Shown: positions 18,632-27,751 of the stretch, piece by piece
Layout of the letters: each line of letters opens with the position of its first letter
Numbering within the stretch: position 1 is the first letter of the stretch
Origin: Niastella sp.
GTDB taxonomy: Bacteria; Bacteroidota; Bacteroidia; Chitinophagales; Chitinophagaceae
Reading direction: 5' to 3'
Assembly: GCA_016710595.1 (NCBI GenBank)
Contig: JADJVM010000008.1
Coordinates: forward strand, 1,302,001 to 1,366,000
DNA: 64,000 nucleotides
Notes under the pieces: model-generated
What the model was told of the DNA's origin: nothing
The model's input: only the letters and a program-made list of their open reading frames with translations
The model's database searches: none
Program-made: the position numbers and the translations under genes

Positions 18632-21469
18632 TTATAAAAAACGCCCGGTATAGCTATTTTTCACTTTTTTCAAATCAGCAGGTTTTCCTTCAAATACTAA
18701 GTTCCCGCCATCTTCTCCTGCTTCAGGGCCCAGGTCTATTATCCAGTCGCAACTTTTAATTACATCGGTATTATGTTCTATTACAATAATGGAGTGGCCT
18801 TGTTCTACCAGTGCATTAAAAGATGCTAATAGTTTTTTGATATCATGAAAATGTAAACCTGTAGTGGGTTCATCAAAAATAAATAAGATTTGGCCATGCG
18901 CTTTTCCTTTACCCAGGAAGGAAGCCAATTTTACACGTTGTGCTTCGCCGCCGCTCAATGTATCGGACGATTGACCCAATTTGATATAACCCAGGCCTAC
19001 ATCACTTAATGGTTTTATTTTTTTAGCTACTTCTGCACCGGCAGATACCGCTTCTTTTCCAGGTCCTTTCTCAGCAAAAAATTCAATAGCCTCATCTACA
19101 CTCATCTCCAGCACATCATGAATATTTTTATCCCGAAACCTCACTTCCAGTACTTCTTCTTTAAATCTTTTTCCGCCGCACACATCACATTGCAAATGCA
19201 CATCTGCCAAAAATTGCATTTCTACCAATTGTTCTCCTTCTCCTTTACAGGCATCACAGCGGCCCCCATCTACATTAAAAGAAAAGTGCCGGGGCATAAA
19301 ACCTCGCATTTTACTTAAGGGCTGCTTTGCAAACAGGTCCCTAATTTCATCATACGCTTTTATATACGTTACCGGGTTACTACGGCTGCTTTTACCAATT
19401 GGGTTTTGATCTACCATTTCTACCTGGCTGATAAGGTCAGTATCACCCGAAAGTTTTCTAAATAACCCTGGCTTATCTGTACCTTCACCTTTTAGTTTTA
19501 ATAGTGCAGGATATAAAATTTGTTTTACTAAAGTGGTTTTTCCACTCCCGCTTACACCCGTAACGGCACAAATAATATTTAAAGGAAATGTTACGTTGAT
19601 ATCTTTTAAATTATGCTGCATGGCGCCTTCTACCGTAATTTTTCTTGTCCATTTTCGGGTATGCGATGGAGGCTCAATAGTTAATTTACCCGACAGGTAT
19701 TTACCGGTTAAACTTTCAGGATTTTTTATCAACGCATCATAATTACCTGAAGCAATCACTTCTCCACCCAGGTGGCTGGCCAAAGGCCCCATATCAATAA
19801 TATGATCGGCTTCACGCATCATTTGCTCATCATGCTCTACCACCACCACCGTATTACCAATATCCCGAAGTTCTTTTAAGACTTTAATTAATTTTTCAGT
19901 ATCCCGGCTATGCAACCCTATCGAGGGTTCATCTAAAATATATAATGAGTTGGTAAGATTGCTGCCCAGGCTCCTTGTTAATTGTATGCGCTGGCTTTCA
20001 CCCCCGCTTAGTGAATTGGCTAACCGGTTTAAGGATAAATATCCAAGACCTACATCAATCAATGTATTGAGGCGATGATGAATTTCAATTAAAATTCTTT
20101 TAGCAATTTTTTCATCAAAGCTGCTTAAAGATAGTTTTTGAAACCATTGCAACAAATCTATCACCGGCATCTCACCCAGTTCCCCAATATGTTTTTTGCC
20201 TACCTGCACATACAATGCTTCCTTACGTAAACGATATCCTTCGCAACTCGTACAAAGTGTTCTGCCCCGGTACCGGCTAAGCAATACCCGGTATTGAACT
20301 TTATACAAATTCTGTTCTACTTCTTTAAAAAAATCGTTAATGCCATGGGCATATTCATTTCCTTCCCACAAAGATTTTAACTGAACCTTTGTTAAATCCA
20401 TAATAGGTTTATGAATTGGAAAATTAAATTTACCGGCAGCTTTAATAAATGATTCTTTCCATTCGCCCAGTTTTTCACCTTTCCAGGGTGCTACCGCTCC
20501 TTCATACACGCTTAGCCTTTTATCCGGAATAATTAAATCGGCATCCAGCCCCAATATCATTGAGAATCCCTCGCAAACAGGGCAGGCTCCAAAAGGATTA
20601 TTAAAAGAAAAAAGGTTAGGTACCGGTTCTTCAAACTTTATTCCATCCAGCTCAAACTTATTACTAAAGGTTTCTTTTTTTGAATTGATATCCAAAACCA
20701 GTTCTCCTTCACCTTCGTAAAATGCAGTGCCTGCAGAATCTGCCAGCCGGTGCTGGTCATCTTCATCAAAATCTTTTTTTATTAACCGGTCTATGAGAAT
20801 ATAGGCCTGTTTAAATGCTGAGGCGGGGGGCATCTTTTCTTCATTTTCTAACAAATCCTCAATGCGGATAACCGCTTCATTCATATACAAACGTGAGAAT
20901 CCTTTTTGCAGCAGGATGTTCATTTCTTCTTTGGCATTTCGTTTCACATGATATTTAAAAGCTGCAAGGATCAATATTTTATCGCCTGCTTTGCATTTTT
21001 CAATAGCTGCCAATACATCGGGCACATCGTCTTTCTTTACTTGTTTACCACTTACGGGTGAAATTGTTTTGCCAATACGGGCATATAACAGTCTCAAGTA
21101 ATCATATATTTCCGTCATACTGCCTACGGTACTCCTGGGTGTTCTTGTGGTTACTTTTTGTTCAATGGCAATAGCAGGGCATAAACCATGAATATAATCC
21201 ACATCCGGTTTATTCATACGCTGCATAAACTGCCTTGCGTAAGCGCTTAAACTTTCTGCATAGCGTCTTTGCCCTTCGGCAAATAAAGTATCAATAGTGA
21301 GTGATGATTTACCAGATCCTGAGACGCCTGTAACAACAATTAGCTTATTGCGGGGAATGGCAACCGAAATATTTTTAAGATTATGGATCCTGGCTCCTTT
21401 AATATAAATATCACCGCTTTTTGTAAGTGCAGGAGCCGGAATTTTTTTAGTAGATTTTTTTACCGTCAT
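18632..21469 (-). CDS. uvrA: Excinuclease ABC subunit A
   Basis: 945 residues from ATG 21469; the longer frame to TTG 21481 overlaps a -7 promoter box. Damage-recognition ATPase of nucleotide excision repair. Two ABC modules: Walker [11 protein letters not shown] (47-56) and a second [10 protein letters not shown], signatures [10 protein letters not shown] and [10 protein letters not shown], Walker [10 protein letters not shown] and IFDEPTTGL. The UvrB-binding insert is present (about 130-265), so this is not the short UvrA2 type. The second zinc module (CDAC, CDVC) is intact, but the first keeps only C296/C299 (ACPVCEG); the expected upstream Cys pair is replaced by FELDG. It ends 33 bp from the convergent DUF4293 gene. 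Confidence 0.97.
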   Translation of the reverse strand: MTVKKSTKKIPAPALTKSGDIYIKGARIHNLKNISVAIPRNKLIVVTGVSGSGKSSLTIDTLFAEGQRRYAESLSAYARQFMQRMNKPDVDYIHGLCPAIAIEQKVTTRTPRSTVGSMTEIYDYLRLLYARIGKTISPVSGKQVKKDDVPDVLAAIEKCKAGDKILILAAFKYHVKRNAKEEMNILLQKGFSRLYMNEAVIRIEDLLENEEKMPPASAFKQAYILIDRLIKKDFDEDDQHRLADSAGTAFYEGEGELVLDINSKKETFSNKFELDGIKFEEPVPNLFSFNNPFGACPVCEGFSMILGLDADLIIPDKRLSVYEGAVAPWKGEKLGEWKESFIKAAGKFNFPIHKPIMDLTKVQLKSLWEGNEYAHGINDFFKEVEQNLYKVQYRVLLSRYRGRTLCTSCEGYRLRKEALYVQVGKKHIGELGEMPVIDLLQWFQKLSLSSFDEKIAKRILIEIHHRLNTLIDVGLGYLSLNRLANSLSGGESQRIQLTRSLGSNLTNSLYILDEPSIGLHSRDTEKLIKVLKELRDIGNTVVVVEHDEQMMREADHIIDMGPLASHLGGEVIASGNYDALIKNPESLTGKYLSGKLTIEPPSHTRKWTRKITVEGAMQHNLKDINVTFPLNIICAVTGVSGSGKTTLVKQILYPALLKLKGEGTDKPGLFRKLSGDTDLISQVEMVDQNPIGKSSRSNPVTYIKAYDEIRDLFAKQPLSKMRGFMPRHFSFNVDGGRCDACKGEGEQLVEMQFLADVHLQCDVCGGKRFKEEVLEVRFRDKNIHDVLEMSVDEAIEFFAEKGPGKEAVSAGAEVAKKIKPLSDVGLGYIKLGQSSDTLSGGEAQRVKLASFLGKGKAHGQILFIFDEPTTGLHFHDIKKLLASFNALVEQGHSIIVIEHNTDVIKSCDWIIDLGPEAGEDGGNLVFEGKPADLKKVKNSYTGRFL

Positions 21470-21478
21470 AATAGGCTG

Positions 21479-21486
21479 CAAAAATA
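21479..21486 (-). promoter_or_regulatory. Bacteroidota -7 element upstream of uvrA
   Basis: Minus strand TATTTTTG, 9 nt before ATG 21469, implying a very short leader. It covers the TTG that would begin a longer frame. A minus-strand TTTG exists at 21514-21517 but the 27-nt spacing is too long. Confidence 0.45.
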
Positions 21487-21898
21487 CGAATAGTAATTTG
21501 CTTTCTTTTTATACAAATAAAGCATCCACATGTTAAAAAGAAACTCCATCTTATTTGACTAAACAGTGCCAACCCTTGTATATTTTATAATAATTTTTGG
21601 TTAAAGGGAATGCAAGCAGTTAACAAAATGAGGGGTTAAAATTGCAGGAATTACGCAACGCCTATCGTAAAGTTCCGATGCTGAAAGCCAATACAGATAG
21701 GACTTTTACTTTTATTGCAAAAAAAACAAAAAAAAAGATTAAAAATATTTGGCGATATGAATTTTGTATATATTTTCACAGAACCAATATCCAATAAAGT
21801 GAAAAATCGCTGACATCTTCATAAAGACTTCTGCGTTTTATTTCCTCTTATTGGCCTAATAAAACAAATTGTCCAAAACCATCAAAAACTAGAAGTTT
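21487..21898. other. Gene-free region between uvrA and the sigma factor gene
   Basis: About 410 bp without a convincing open frame, the longest gene-free stretch here. It must hold the sigma-factor promoter, but no full consensus was found. A segment around 21660-21705 can pair CCTATC with GATAGG and is followed by T-rich sequence (ACTTTTACTTTTATT), so a leader structure or small RNA is possible but unproven. Confidence 0.35.
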
Positions 21899-22480
21899 AT
21901 GAAATGCCTTAACGACTTAACTGACCAACAATTGGTACACCAGTACATAAATGGTGAATCCGAAGCTCTTTCAACAATTGTATTACGTTACAAAGACAAA
22001 ATTTACACATCTATCTATTTACTGGTAAAAGACAAATACCTGGCTGAAGATATTTTCCAGGATGTGTTTATCCGTATCATAGATACTTTAAAAACCGGCC
22101 GCTATACCGATGAAGGTAAATTTTTACCCTGGGCCATGCGGATTGCACACAACTTATGTGTAGATCATTTCCGCAAAGTAAAACGTACACCTACTATTAA
22201 AACCAGCGATGATCGTGATATTTTTGAAGCGATCAATTTTTGTGAAGCTGGTGCGGATCAACGTATGATGGCTGAACAAAGCCATGATAAAGTGCGGAAA
22301 ATGATTGATATGCTCCCTGAAGATCAACGGGAAGTAATTATCATGCGCCATTATGCTGATCTTAGTTTTAAAGAAATTTCAAAACTTACCAATTGCAGTA
22401 TCAACACAGCCCTTGGCCGTATGCGTTATGGCCTTATAAACCTGCGTAAAATGATGACTGAAAAACAAATAGCATTATAA
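21899..22480 (+). CDS. RNA polymerase sigma factor, sigma-70/ECF family
   Basis: 193 residues, ATG 21899. Region 2 spans about 20-95 (LRYKDKIYTSIYLLVKD, AEDIFQDVFIRI, FLPWAMRIAHNLCVDHFRK) and region 4 about 130-187 (LPEDQREVIIMRHYADLSFKEIS, the helix-turn-helix around NTALGRMRYGL). No region 1.1, 3 or anti-sigma/FecR gene is adjacent, so it is unlike the FecI-type sigma factors of Sus loci and more like the stand-alone ECF factors common in Bacteroidota. Followed by a good terminator, so probably monocistronic. Regulon unknown. Confidence 0.93.
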   Translation: MKCLNDLTDQQLVHQYINGESEALSTIVLRYKDKIYTSIYLLVKDKYLAEDIFQDVFIRIIDTLKTGRYTDEGKFLPWAMRIAHNLCVDHFRKVKRTPTIKTSDDRDIFEAINFCEAGADQRMMAEQSHDKVRKMIDMLPEDQREVIIMRHYADLSFKEISKLTNCSINTALGRMRYGLINLRKMMTEKQIAL

Positions 22481-22509
22481 AACACCCATAAAACCCGAAA
22501 ATAGAATTT

Positions 22510-22537
22510 CCCTGCCTATCAATAGGCGGGGATTTTT
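22510..22537 (+). terminator. Rho-independent terminator of the sigma gene
   Basis: GC-rich 9-bp stem 22510-22518 with 22523-22531 (one G-U), TCAA loop, then ATTTTTA. Confidence 0.8.
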
Positions 22538-22612
22538 ATTTTGAAAACAACTTATAAAAATACTCCTATACCGATCATTCAATTTATATGAATATTCCTA
22601 GTTGATATAAAT

Positions 22613-22640
22613 AAAAAAGACTGCCATAAAATGCAGCCTT
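22613..22640 (-). terminator. Rho-independent terminator of the OmpA-family gene
   Basis: On the minus strand an 8-bp stem (22640-22633 with 22624-22617, one G-U) followed by a run of T (22618-22613), 24 nt past the stop at 22664. Confidence 0.75.
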
Positions 22641-22663
22641 GTAATTAAAAATTAAACTCATCA

Positions 22664-23368
22664 CTATTCTAATATCTTCACTTCTGTCCGTCGGTTTTTT
22701 GCCCTTCCATCTTCTGTACTGTTATCTTCAATCGGCTCACTCATACCATATCCTTTAGCCGTTACCCTTTCCGGGTCAATGCCCTTAGTAAGTAAATAAT
22801 CTCTTACAGAATTGGCCCGTTCTTCAGATAATTTTTGATTGCTCACCTTATTCCCCACATTGTCTGTATGGCCGCCAATTTCAATCCGCTCATCTGTTTT
22901 ACGGTTTAGGTAAGTCACCAATTCATCTAATACCGGGAATGATGACTCCTGTAAAGTTGCTTTGCCAAATTCAAAGGTGCAATCTTCTAACACAAAAGTT
23001 CTGGACGGCTGAAACTGGATAGAAACCACAAATGGGTTCTTATAATAAGCTTTGCCTTCAGGCATGGGAATATCCAATACATTGTAGCTTGTTGAATCTT
23101 TAAACCCAAGGATAAACATTTCATATTTATCACCTGCCGGTAACCGGATAGAGAATTTACCTTCATCATTGGTGAGGCCCTGGTATTCCCGGCTATTTTT
23201 TTGTGAACGGAAAACAATTATCTCACCATTCAATAATTCGTTTTTAAAATTAGTTACGGTTACATTTACCGGAGCATCTTTTGGGATAGAAGCATCTTGC
23301 ACTTCTGTTTGTGCGAATGAAAAAACCGGCAATAGCAGAAGGAATAAAAATCTAAATTTTCGTTTCAT
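22664..23368 (-). CDS. OmpA family protein with N-terminal beta-sandwich
   Basis: 234 residues, ATG 23368, signal peptide ending PVFSFAQ. Residues about 30-115 look like a carboxypeptidase-regulatory/Cna-B-like domain (VNVTVTNFKNELLNGEIIVF, LTNDEGKFSIRLPAGDKY). Residues about 122-234 are an OmpA C-terminal peptidoglycan-binding domain (TFEFGKATL, IEIGGHTDNVGN, LSEERANSVRDYLL, GYGMSEPI, NRRTEVKI). It probably links the outer membrane or periplasmic partners to peptidoglycan; no beta-barrel is present. Monocistronic by its flanking terminator and 86-nt gap from tgt. Confidence 0.88.
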   Translation of the reverse strand: MKRKFRFLFLLLLPVFSFAQTEVQDASIPKDAPVNVTVTNFKNELLNGEIIVFRSQKNSREYQGLTNDEGKFSIRLPAGDKYEMFILGFKDSTSYNVLDIPMPEGKAYYKNPFVVSIQFQPSRTFVLEDCTFEFGKATLQESSFPVLDELVTYLNRKTDERIEIGGHTDNVGNKVSNQKLSEERANSVRDYLLTKGIDPERVTAKGYGMSEPIEDNSTEDGRAKNRRTEVKILE

Positions 23369-23454
23369 ATTTTACAATTTAGGTACCAGGTAAAATCCTG
23401 TTTTTATAAACAATTTTAGTGATTTTATATTGTGTAATATACCAATAAATTCAG

Positions 23455-24594
23455 TTATAACCTGTGCTGAAGCCTGTTTACCATGCCCAATTTCCAGCTT
23501 ACAAAATCTCCTTGTATGATATGCAAACGGGCTTGTTTTACCAGCCATAAATAAAAGGCGAGATTATGAATACTGGCAATAATCAGGCCCAGGTATTCTT
23601 TACTTTTAAACAGGTGGCGAACATAAGCTTTACTATAATAATTACTGGTTTCACAATCTATACCATCATCTAACACACTAAAGTCATGCTCCCATTTTTT
23701 ATTATCTATATTCATAATACCCTGTGAGGTAAATAGCATGGCATTACGGCCATTACGGGTTGGCATTACGCAATCAAACATATCTATCCCCATACCTATA
23801 CATTCTAAAATATTCCAGGGCGTTCCCACACCCATCAAATAGCGTGGTTTATTTTCTGGGAGGTTATCGCAACATAAATTACAAATCTCATACATCATTT
23901 CAATGGGTTCACCTACACTTAGCCCGCCAATAGCATTCCCGGTTGCTTCTTTTGCAGATATATATTCGCAGGAAGCTTTACGAAGATCATGATGTACCCC
24001 GCCCTGAACTATGGGGAATAGATTTTGAGTATATCCATACTTATCCGGGCTGTTATTAAACTGATTTAAACAACGGTCTAACCATCGGTGCGTAAGTTGC
24101 ATGGATGTTTTAGCATAATCATAGGCACTTGCCCCGGGTGGGCATTCATCAAAAGCCATCATGATATCGCCACCCATGCTACGTTGAATATCAATCGCTC
24201 TTTCTGGTGTAAACAAATGCTTGCTTCCATCAATATGCGATCTAAAAACAACTCCCTCCTCATTTATTTTCCGGCTTTTAGCCAATGAAAATACCTGGAA
24301 CCCCCCACTATCAGTAAGGATGGGTTTGTACCATCCATTAAAACGATGTAAGCCACCGGCAGCCTCTAATACTTGTAAGCCCGGCCGTAAATATAAATGA
24401 TAGGTATTGCCTAAAATGATCTCAGCTTTTACCTGTTCTTTTAATTGCTGTTGGGTAACAGCTTTTACTGATCCTACCGTACCAACAGGCATAAAGATGG
24501 GCGTTTCAATACTTCCATGATCTGTGATAATAGTACCTGCCCGGGCTTTACTTAAGGCATCTGTTGCCTGAATTTTAAAACTTAAGGATGCCAT
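23455..24594 (-). CDS. tgt: tRNA-guanine transglycosylase (queuine tRNA-ribosyltransferase)
   Basis: 379 residues, ATG 24594. It exchanges guanine-34 for the queuosine precursor preQ1 in tRNAs with GUN anticodons. Visible: D95 in LTDSGGFQVFSLA, substrate region MMAFDECPP, IVQGG, GGLSVGEP, and the nucleophile region DMFDCVMPTRNGRN (D274). The usual zinc motif C-x-C-x2-C-x(n)-H is degenerate: only C313 (IDCETS) and H343 (SIHNL) remain in the expected places. Similar loss is remembered for other Bacteroidota Tgt proteins. The queuosine-pathway gene queE is at 40925, not adjacent. Confidence 0.96.
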   Translation of the reverse strand: MASLSFKIQATDALSKARAGTIITDHGSIETPIFMPVGTVGSVKAVTQQQLKEQVKAEIILGNTYHLYLRPGLQVLEAAGGLHRFNGWYKPILTDSGGFQVFSLAKSRKINEEGVVFRSHIDGSKHLFTPERAIDIQRSMGGDIMMAFDECPPGASAYDYAKTSMQLTHRWLDRCLNQFNNSPDKYGYTQNLFPIVQGGVHHDLRKASCEYISAKEATGNAIGGLSVGEPIEMMYEICNLCCDNLPENKPRYLMGVGTPWNILECIGMGIDMFDCVMPTRNGRNAMLFTSQGIMNIDNKKWEHDFSVLDDGIDCETSNYYSKAYVRHLFKSKEYLGLIIASIHNLAFYLWLVKQARLHIIQGDFVSWKLGMVNRLQHRL

Positions 24595-24610
24595 ATATTT
24601 TTATAAAATG

Positions 24611-24618
24611 CAAAGATA
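24611..24618 (-). promoter_or_regulatory. Bacteroidota -7 element TATCTTTG for tgt
   Basis: Minus strand match, 16 nt before ATG 24594; no good -33 match. It sits between the terminator of the upstream gene and tgt. Confidence 0.5.
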
Positions 24619-24626
24619 ACCGGAAT

Positions 24627-24654
24627 AAAAAAAGCATATTTTATATATGCTTTT
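24627..24654 (-). terminator. Terminator after the coiled-coil protein gene
   Basis: 10-bp stem 24654-24645 with 24639-24630, five-nt loop, T-run on the minus strand (24633-24627). It separates the 24678-25319 gene from tgt. Confidence 0.75.
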
Positions 24655-24677
24655 CAAGTTAGGTTTATAAGACTGCT

Positions 24678-25319
24678 TTAGTTTATTTTCCTTTTAGCTT
24701 TTAAAGTTTCTAAAATTTGTTTTTGATTGGCCACTTCTTTTTCCTGGTCGGCTTTATCTTTTATATTCCTGGCAATATCCGATTCTATTTTAGATTTTTT
24801 CTTTTGCAAATCCTCCGCTTCATCCTTTAAATTACTATCTTTTTTTTCTGCTTTTTTTACTGCGTTTTCCTGGTCGGCAATTTGTTGTTCCAGGTCATAA
24901 GCTGCAACTACATCTCTCAAGCCATTCATATATGCTACCGCATTGGTAATCAAGGTTGCATCGTCTGCTTCATTTATAAACGCATCAAACCCTTTTGATA
25001 TAAGCAGGGTAAGTGTACTATTGTCTTTATCCCTGCGACTTACCCTTTCAGCCGAAAAGTAAAGATCATAGCTATCAGGGCCCAGTTCTGTAAGGCGCAC
25101 CCCTTTAAAAACAGTAAACCCCTTTGAGCTGCTGGATTTATAACCCTTTTTCAGGAAATTATCAATCAATGCATTTTCTACTGTTTTAGCAGGAAAAGGC
25201 ATATCATTTAAAATGGCTGCCCTGCTCACTTTTTGATAGTCAGCAGTGCCGGTTCTCGCCTGGCCAAATGAAATAACTGTGATACATAAGGAAAGCAATA
25301 AGGTAATTATTAGTTTCAT
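24678..25319 (-). CDS. Secreted coiled-coil protein of unknown function
   Basis: 213 residues from ATG 25319, chosen because the signal peptide (MKLIITLLLSLCITVISFGQ) starts there; an in-frame ATG at 25355 would add 12 residues. Residues about 20-130 form a small mixed alpha/beta domain (AAILNDMPFPAKTVENAL, GFTVFKGVRLTELGPDSYDLYF). The C-terminal third (about 135-210) is highly charged coiled coil (LEQQIADQENAVKKAEKK, ADQEKEVANQKQILET). Periplasmic by signal peptide. No family recognised beyond similar Bacteroidota hypothetical proteins. It stands alone, ended by its own terminator. Confidence 0.75.
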   Translation of the reverse strand: MKLIITLLLSLCITVISFGQARTGTADYQKVSRAAILNDMPFPAKTVENALIDNFLKKGYKSSSSKGFTVFKGVRLTELGPDSYDLYFSAERVSRRDKDNSTLTLLISKGFDAFINEADDATLITNAVAYMNGLRDVVAAYDLEQQIADQENAVKKAEKKDSNLKDEAEDLQKKKSKIESDIARNIKDKADQEKEVANQKQILETLKAKRKIN

Positions 25320-25431
25320 GATACTTTTTTTGTAAAAGTAATTATTTACTGTCAAGACGAGTATTGTTTTATATTAGTTTACGGCTAAAAATGATAAACA
25401 TTTAACTCTTTAAGTTTTGTAATTTCGCCCG

Positions 25432-26565
25432 ATGGATTTACCAAAACTGCCGGAACAATGGGGATTAATACTCTTCATTGTCTTTTGTATAATTGTTTTT
25501 ATACAACTATTCTATTATTTATTTTTCTTTGCCCGCCTTTCATTTTTCAGGCAAAAACCCAGGGTAATTTCACAAACACATCCGGTAAGTGTAATTATTT
25601 GTGCCAGGGATGAAGCCGGAAACCTTACCAAAAACCTACCCGGTGCATTATTGCAAAAATATTCCACTACCCATGAGGTAATTGTTGTAAATGATAATTC
25701 TTATGATGAGTCTAAATATGTTTTAGAAGAATTAAAAAAAGAATTCAAACAATTGCAGGTTATAGAACTCACGCAAGAAGCCAAAATGATTCCGGGCAAA
25801 AAATTCCCTTTAAGTATCGGCATTAAATCGGCTAAGTATGAGATTTTATTATTAACCGATGCAGATTGTGTGCCTGCCACAGAACATTGGATACAAAGTA
25901 TGCAGGAAAAATATGATGAGCATACTGAAATAGTTTTAGGCTACGGCGCTTATAATAAATTACCGGGCCTGCTCAATAAACTTATTCGTTGGGAAACTTT
26001 TATGACGGCATTACAATTTATGAGTTATGCACTTGCAGGGCTACCCTATATGGGTGTGGGAAGAAACCTCTCTTACAAAAGAGGCGTATTTATTCGTCAA
26101 AAAGGGTTTTCTGCACATCATCATATTCCGGGAGGTGATGATGATTTGTTTATAAATGCCGTAGCAAATAAAAAGAATACAAAAATCAATACAGATCCAG
26201 ACAGTTTTACGCTGAGCAACCCGGCAAAAAACTGGAAACAATGGAGAAATCAAAAACAAAGGCATTATACCACATCCAAATACTATAAATTTTCAGGTAA
26301 ATTTTTATTGGGTCTATTTACGCTATCACAGTTCTTAATTTACCCCATGCTTTTAATTGCATTATTGTTCTACAACTGGCAGTTGGTATTGCCGGTATTT
26401 TGCTTAAGGCTTATCATACAGGGAGTCGTTTATTATAAAGCTTTAAATAAACTGGGGGAAAAAGACCTCTTTAAATATTTTTTATTTTTGGATGTTTGGA
26501 TGTTTTTTTATTATCTCATTTTTGCGCCCTCATTATTTAAAAAACCAAAACCCACCTGGAAATAA
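25432..26565 (+). CDS. Membrane glycosyltransferase, family 2
   Basis: 377 residues, ATG 25432. An N-terminal transmembrane helix (about 10-35) precedes a GT-A domain: PVSVIICARDEAGNL, VIVVNDNSYD, the DxD-type LLTDADCVP, GVGRNLSYKR, and the acceptor-side PGGDDDLFINAVA followed by Q-x-x-R-W-like KQWRNQKQRH. Two or three hydrophobic segments lie at about 290-370. Family members transfer sugars from nucleotide donors to lipid or polysaccharide acceptors at the inner membrane; the D-D and Q/R-x-x-R-H-type motifs suggest a processive or polyisoprenyl-linked enzyme, but this is inference. rsmG starts 2 nt after its stop, so the two are translationally close. Confidence 0.88.
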   Translation: MDLPKLPEQWGLILFIVFCIIVFIQLFYYLFFFARLSFFRQKPRVISQTHPVSVIICARDEAGNLTKNLPGALLQKYSTTHEVIVVNDNSYDESKYVLEELKKEFKQLQVIELTQEAKMIPGKKFPLSIGIKSAKYEILLLTDADCVPATEHWIQSMQEKYDEHTEIVLGYGAYNKLPGLLNKLIRWETFMTALQFMSYALAGLPYMGVGRNLSYKRGVFIRQKGFSAHHHIPGGDDDLFINAVANKKNTKINTDPDSFTLSNPAKNWKQWRNQKQRHYTTSKYYKFSGKFLLGLFTLSQFLIYPMLLIALLFYNWQLVLPVFCLRLIIQGVVYYKALNKLGEKDLFKYFLFLDVWMFFYYLIFAPSLFKKPKPTWK

Positions 26566-26566
26566 T

Positions 26567-27199
26567 ATGGCTATTGCACTTATTGAAAAATATTTTACAG
26601 CATTTACCAGCACACAATTAGAAAAATTTGATGCTTTGTATGATCAGTATAAGCAGTGGAACGAAAAAATAAATGTGATAAGCCGTAAGGACATGGATAA
26701 CTTTTATCTTCATCATGTACTCCACTCGCTAGTTATTGCCACTCAATTTGAATTTAAACCTGGTACCCATATCATGGATTTAGGTTGTGGTGGAGGGTTC
26801 CCGGGAATCCCTTTAGCCATCTTTTTTCCTAAAGTACATTTTCACCTGGTAGATAGTATTAATAAAAAACTTACAGTAGTAAAAGAGGTGGCTTCAGCTA
26901 CCGGAATAATTAATATCACTACCCTGCATAGCCGTGCAGAAGATATCAAAAACATGAAGTTTGATACCATCGTAAGCCGGGCTGTGGCGCCGCTTAAAGA
27001 TTTATGGCATTGGAGTAAACCTTTACTTAAAAAACAGGAAAAGTTACATGAAGGGCATCCTTATGGATTAATTTGCTTAAAGGGCGGCGATTTAAATAAA
27101 GAAATTTTTGAAAGTGGTGTAAAACCGTTTGTATGGGAAATTGAAAAAATTTTTGAAGAACCCTTTTTTAAAGATAAATATATGCTCTGGATTAAATGA
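26567..27199 (+). CDS. rsmG: 16S rRNA (guanine-527-N7)-methyltransferase
   Basis: 210 residues from ATG 26567, just after the glycosyltransferase stop; the longer open frame has no support upstream. It has the SAM-binding motif DLGCGGGFPGIPLAI, the conserved YDQYKQWNEKINVISRKD region, HSRAEDI and the VSRAVAPL motif of RsmG/GidB. Cytosolic; methylates N7 of G527 in 16S rRNA and contributes to ribosome decoding. Pairing with an upstream glycosyltransferase is positional only. Confidence 0.96.
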   Translation: MAIALIEKYFTAFTSTQLEKFDALYDQYKQWNEKINVISRKDMDNFYLHHVLHSLVIATQFEFKPGTHIMDLGCGGGFPGIPLAIFFPKVHFHLVDSINKKLTVVKEVASATGIINITTLHSRAEDIKNMKFDTIVSRAVAPLKDLWHWSKPLLKKQEKLHEGHPYGLICLKGGDLNKEIFESGVKPFVWEIEKIFEEPFFKDKYMLWIK

Positions 27200-27206
27200 A
27201 TGGCAT

Positions 27207-27235
27207 AAAAAAGCCCGCTGAAGTGGCGGGTTTTT
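27207..27235. terminator. Bidirectional terminator between rsmG and the small secreted gene
   Basis: CCCGC 27214-27218 pairs with GCGGG 27226-27230, flanked by A-run on the left and T-run on the right. It serves the converging genes and overlaps the minus-strand stop codon at 27234. Confidence 0.7.
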
Positions 27236-27584
27236 AATTTCTTTGAATGATCAGTTTCATCCCGGTATAGCCGGGTTTTATTTCTGTAGTGATCACTTTT
27301 TGTTTATATGGAACAATAAACACGGTATTTCCTTGCTGGTAAGTGATAAGTGTTTGTTGTGACTGAGTATTAATAGTATTTCCTTTTGATGTTAAAGCAA
27401 ATGAACCATTATAGGTAAGCCCACCTTTTAAATTAAAGTTTAACGCTTTACCAGCATTGTTAGATTTAGGAAAATTAATGATAATACGAGTCTTCTTTTT
27501 CCCCACTCCCCGATCTGCATAACCGGTCTTCATCAGACCAAGCAGCACGATGAAAGAAAGTATTATTTTAACAGTTTTATACAT
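27234..27584 (-). CDS. Small secreted protein, unknown
   Basis: 116 residues, ATG 27584. N-terminal signal sequence (ILSFIVLLGLMKTGYA), then a basic beta-rich segment (GVGKKKTRIIINFPKSN, GGLTYNGSFALTSKGN, VFIVPYKQKV). No known domain recognised. A TAnnTTTG box lies upstream and a terminator overlaps its end, so it is probably expressed alone. The basic N-terminal part of the mature chain might contact polyanions, but this is speculation. Confidence 0.65.
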   Translation of the reverse strand: MYKTVKIILSFIVLLGLMKTGYADRGVGKKKTRIIINFPKSNNAGKALNFNLKGGLTYNGSFALTSKGNTINTQSQQTLITYQQGNTVFIVPYKQKVITTEIKPGYTGMKLIIQRN

Positions 27585-27603
27585 TATCCGGGGTTATATG
27601 TTA

Positions 27604-27611
27604 CAAATATA
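27604..27611 (-). promoter_or_regulatory. Bacteroidota -7 element TATATTTG
   Basis: Minus strand match, 19 nt upstream of ATG 27584; no -33 element recognised. Confidence 0.4.
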
Positions 27612-27751
27612 TTAAAATTTCTGAGAAATTTAAATACCATTCATATAAAAATTAATATTTCTTGTGAACGTATTATTATTAAAAATATTGCAGGCTCTCT
27701 ATATTTATTAAGTAAAAAGGGGTAAATTACAATAACCTACTTATTATAAAC

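Noticed and set aside
21470..21481. Longer start for uvrA at TTG 21481
   Set aside because: It overlaps the TATTTTTG promoter box; ATG 21469 gives the usual N-terminus.
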